Shown: positions 8,331-9,917 of the stretch, in pieces
Numbering within the stretch: the first letter of the stretch is position 1
How the letters are laid out: every line of letters starts with the position of its first letter
Notes under the pieces: generated by a model
What the model saw: the letters and a program-made list of their open reading frames with translations, nothing else
Databases searched by the model: none
Told to the model about the DNA's origin: nothing
Translations under genes and position numbers: made by a program
Source: Lysobacteraceae bacterium
Lineage (GTDB): Bacteria > Pseudomonadota > Gammaproteobacteria > Xanthomonadales > Xanthomonadaceae
Reading direction: 5' to 3'
DNA length: 9,917 bases
Assembly (NCBI GenBank): GCA_017990865.1
Contig: JAGNNB010000079.1
Span: forward strand, 1 to 9,917

Positions 8331-9917
8331 ATGGACTTTTCCGGAACTACAGAGCCGGATCGCAGGCGAAGCGCGTTGCTGCGCGGCATCTGCGCATTCG
8401 CCCTCGCGATTACTTTCGTTTTCCCCTCGCACGCCCAATCGCCCAAAGCGGGCATAGGCGCGCCCACCGCGATACCGGAAGGTTCGGGAGGCGGTTGGAG
8501 TCGTATACCGATCGACGCTGTCGACGAGTTCGGACGAGACGTCCACAGCGAGATTTACCAAATCGTGGGCGAGCGGGGCGTCGCGCTCGCGCCGATCCCG
8601 GAACCGGTTCGCGACCAATTGATCGAGGAGCTCGCGCTCGCGCAAACCGGCGAGACAGTGGTGTTCGCGCTGAGCGCACCGATCGTCGATGAGATCGAGC
8701 GATCGCTCGCGATCGGCCAGCCCACGGATGCGCTGATCGCGTACGCCAATCAGGACACCGATCCCCAACCTCTGCCCTACGGCGACCCGATCCGGGCGAG
8801 AGGGCCATTCGGTTCATGCAGCGACAGCCACATCACCAAAAGCAAACGCCTGCAATACACGCCGAATTTCTCCCGCACGGAAAACCTGGGCAACGGGTTC
8901 AGCGGAACGTTGAAAGTCGAGGGCGCCGGCAACCTGGATGCCAACGGCGAAGTGAAATTGCGCGTCAAACGCACGAAGATCTTCTGGGTCTGCGTGCCGT
9001 ACGGCGTGCGGTTCCAGCATGCGCGCGCCGTCGGAAGCCTCACGCTGCAGGACACCATCACGCTGACCGGAACGATCAACTACGCCAATCCCAACCCGAT
9101 CGAGTACGAAATCGCCAATCCCTCTTTGGGCGGCGTGTTCTTCATGGCCGGCCCGATCCCCGTCTACATCGGCTTCAGCCTACCGATCGCGATCGGCATC
9201 GAAATTCAGGCCAGCGTGAGCGGGCAACTGCAGTACCGGGGGGGAAACAGCATCACCGGCAGTTTCGATTACCTCTGCACGCCCGACGACTGCACCGGTT
9301 ACAACAATCTGCAAAGCAGTTTCCAGAATATTTCCAACCCCGTCGGCGCAAGCATATCCGGCCGAATCCGACCGTCGTTGTACGCCGATGTGGGCGTGCG
9401 CGCGTTCCTGTACGCCGAAGCGGTGGCCTACGCGCAAGTCGGCGCGAGAGGCTACTTGCACGGCGATCTTTGGGGCTACTACGGCAACACCTGCGGCGAC
9501 GCCGATCAAAACGGCAACTACGAGACCGTCAGCGCGCTCACCTTCGGCCTGGATTGGCAGATCGCCATCACGGCACGGGCCGATACGTTCTTCACCAATG
9601 CGTGGAAGAAAACGCTGTGGAAATCGCCGCAGTGGTATATCGGCTTCTGGGATCTGATCGGTTCGAGCGCGCTGACGCCGATGATCGACGGGCCGTCGTC
9701 GATCGGAGCGAATGTCGCCGCGAGCTACAAGATTCGAATGCGGCCCTGTTGGCCGTACGGCGACAACGTCGACTACACCATGAATTGGGGCGATGGCGTC
9801 ACCACCAATCACAACGGACCCGCCGCTCCACCCACATGGCAACCGGTGCTCGCGTCTCATGTGTGGACGACGACCGGATCCAAGACGTTGCTGCTCACCG
9901 CCCTGCGCGACGCGCAC
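8331..9917 (+). CDS. large secreted protein of unknown function with a PKD-like region (3' end outside window)
   Basis: The frame is open without a stop for 529 codons to the window edge. The ATG at 8331 sits nine bases after AAGGAG (8316-8321); an in-frame ATG at 8325 is only three bases after it and less likely. A signal peptide is evident: DRRRSALLR, a hydrophobic core (GICAFALAITFVFP), and a signal peptidase I site after SHA, near residue 35. The mature part has no family I recognise. It has an acidic region (about 70-145), then long beta-rich segments with paired cysteines. A DADQNGNYE stretch near residue 394 could bind calcium. From about 470 a PKD-like domain begins: WGDG at 486-489 and SHVW at 509-512 followed by GSKTLLLTALRD. 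Such domains sit in extracellular adhesins, proteases and polysaccharide-binding proteins, so an extracellular or cell-surface role is likely. All minus-strand frames here are shadows. Confidence 0.85.
   Translation, partial: MDFSGTTEPDRRRSALLRGICAFALAITFVFPSHAQSPKAGIGAPTAIPEGSGGGWSRIPIDAVDEFGRDVHSEIYQIVGERGVALAPIPEPVRDQLIEELALAQTGETVVFALSAPIVDEIERSLAIGQPTDALIAYANQDTDPQPLPYGDPIRARGPFGSCSDSHITKSKRLQYTPNFSRTENLGNGFSGTLKVEGAGNLDANGEVKLRVKRTKIFWVCVPYGVRFQHARAVGSLTLQDTITLTGTINYANPNPIEYEIANPSLGGVFFMAGPIPVYIGFSLPIAIGIEIQASVSGQLQYRGGNSITGSFDYLCTPDDCTGYNNLQSSFQNISNPVGASISGRIRPSLYADVGVRAFLYAEAVAYAQVGARGYLHGDLWGYYGNTCGDADQNGNYETVSALTFGLDWQIAITARADTFFTNAWKKTLWKSPQWYIGFWDLIGSSALTPMIDGPSSIGANVAASYKIRMRPCWPYGDNVDYTMNWGDGVTTNHNGPAAPPTWQPVLASHVWTTTGSKTLLLTALRDAH

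Noticed and set aside
8220..8817. Minus-strand frames over the start of the secreted protein
   Set aside because: Arg/Ser-rich shadow translations that overlap the signal peptide region of the real gene.
9180..9917. 245-codon minus-strand frame at the window end
   Set aside because: The plus-strand frame has a signal peptide, ribosome binding site and PKD motif; the minus frame is its shadow.

Overview
The window looks like a chromosomal segment of a GC-rich gammaproteobacterium, most plausibly a member of the Xanthomonadaceae/Lysobacteraceae. This rests on the single-chain (homodimeric) AceE, the MaeB-type malic enzyme, strong GC preference at third codon positions, and dense REP palindromes with their RAYT transposases. 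The genus cannot be fixed from the sequence alone.

Layout. 1-812: the 3' end of maeB (+). 837-1061: an array of six REP-like hairpins. 1078-1557: a first REP-associated tyrosine transposase (RAYT, -). 1634-2062: an exact 57-bp tandem array of the same REP family in inverted orientation. 2243-4933: aceE (+), with a leader hairpin upstream and a strong 12-bp-stem hairpin downstream. 5042-6403: an islet holding a putative modification-dependent (type IV-like) SRA-HNH endonuclease (-), bracketed by a second REP family that carries the GTAG end. 6487-7020: a second RAYT (+), overlapping a small lipoprotein-like gene (7017-7442) by 4 bases. 7421-7503: a further REP-like pair, one member with a T-run. 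7504-8238: a stretch with no gene I can defend, only conflicting or broken reading frames. 8331 to the window end: the first 529 codons of a large secreted protein with a PKD-like region. Its leader contains a 28-codon mini-ORF and two mutually exclusive hairpins.

How it fits together. maeB and aceE are core metabolism around pyruvate: malic enzyme makes pyruvate and NADPH, and AceE starts its conversion to acetyl-CoA. Between and after them lies accessory DNA dominated by two RAYT-REP modules. Each module has its own palindrome family: GTGG-ended with a GGCCC/GGGCC stem for the first, GTAG-ended with a CCCGGGT/ACCCGGG stem for the second. The nuclease gene has visibly lower GC at third codon positions than aceE and sits between REPs, which suggests an acquired defence gene. 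The secreted PKD-like protein is a separate accessory function that I do not recognise.

The most interesting items are the two RAYT-REP systems side by side, the REP-bracketed SRA-HNH nuclease, and the attenuator-like leader ahead of the PKD-like protein.
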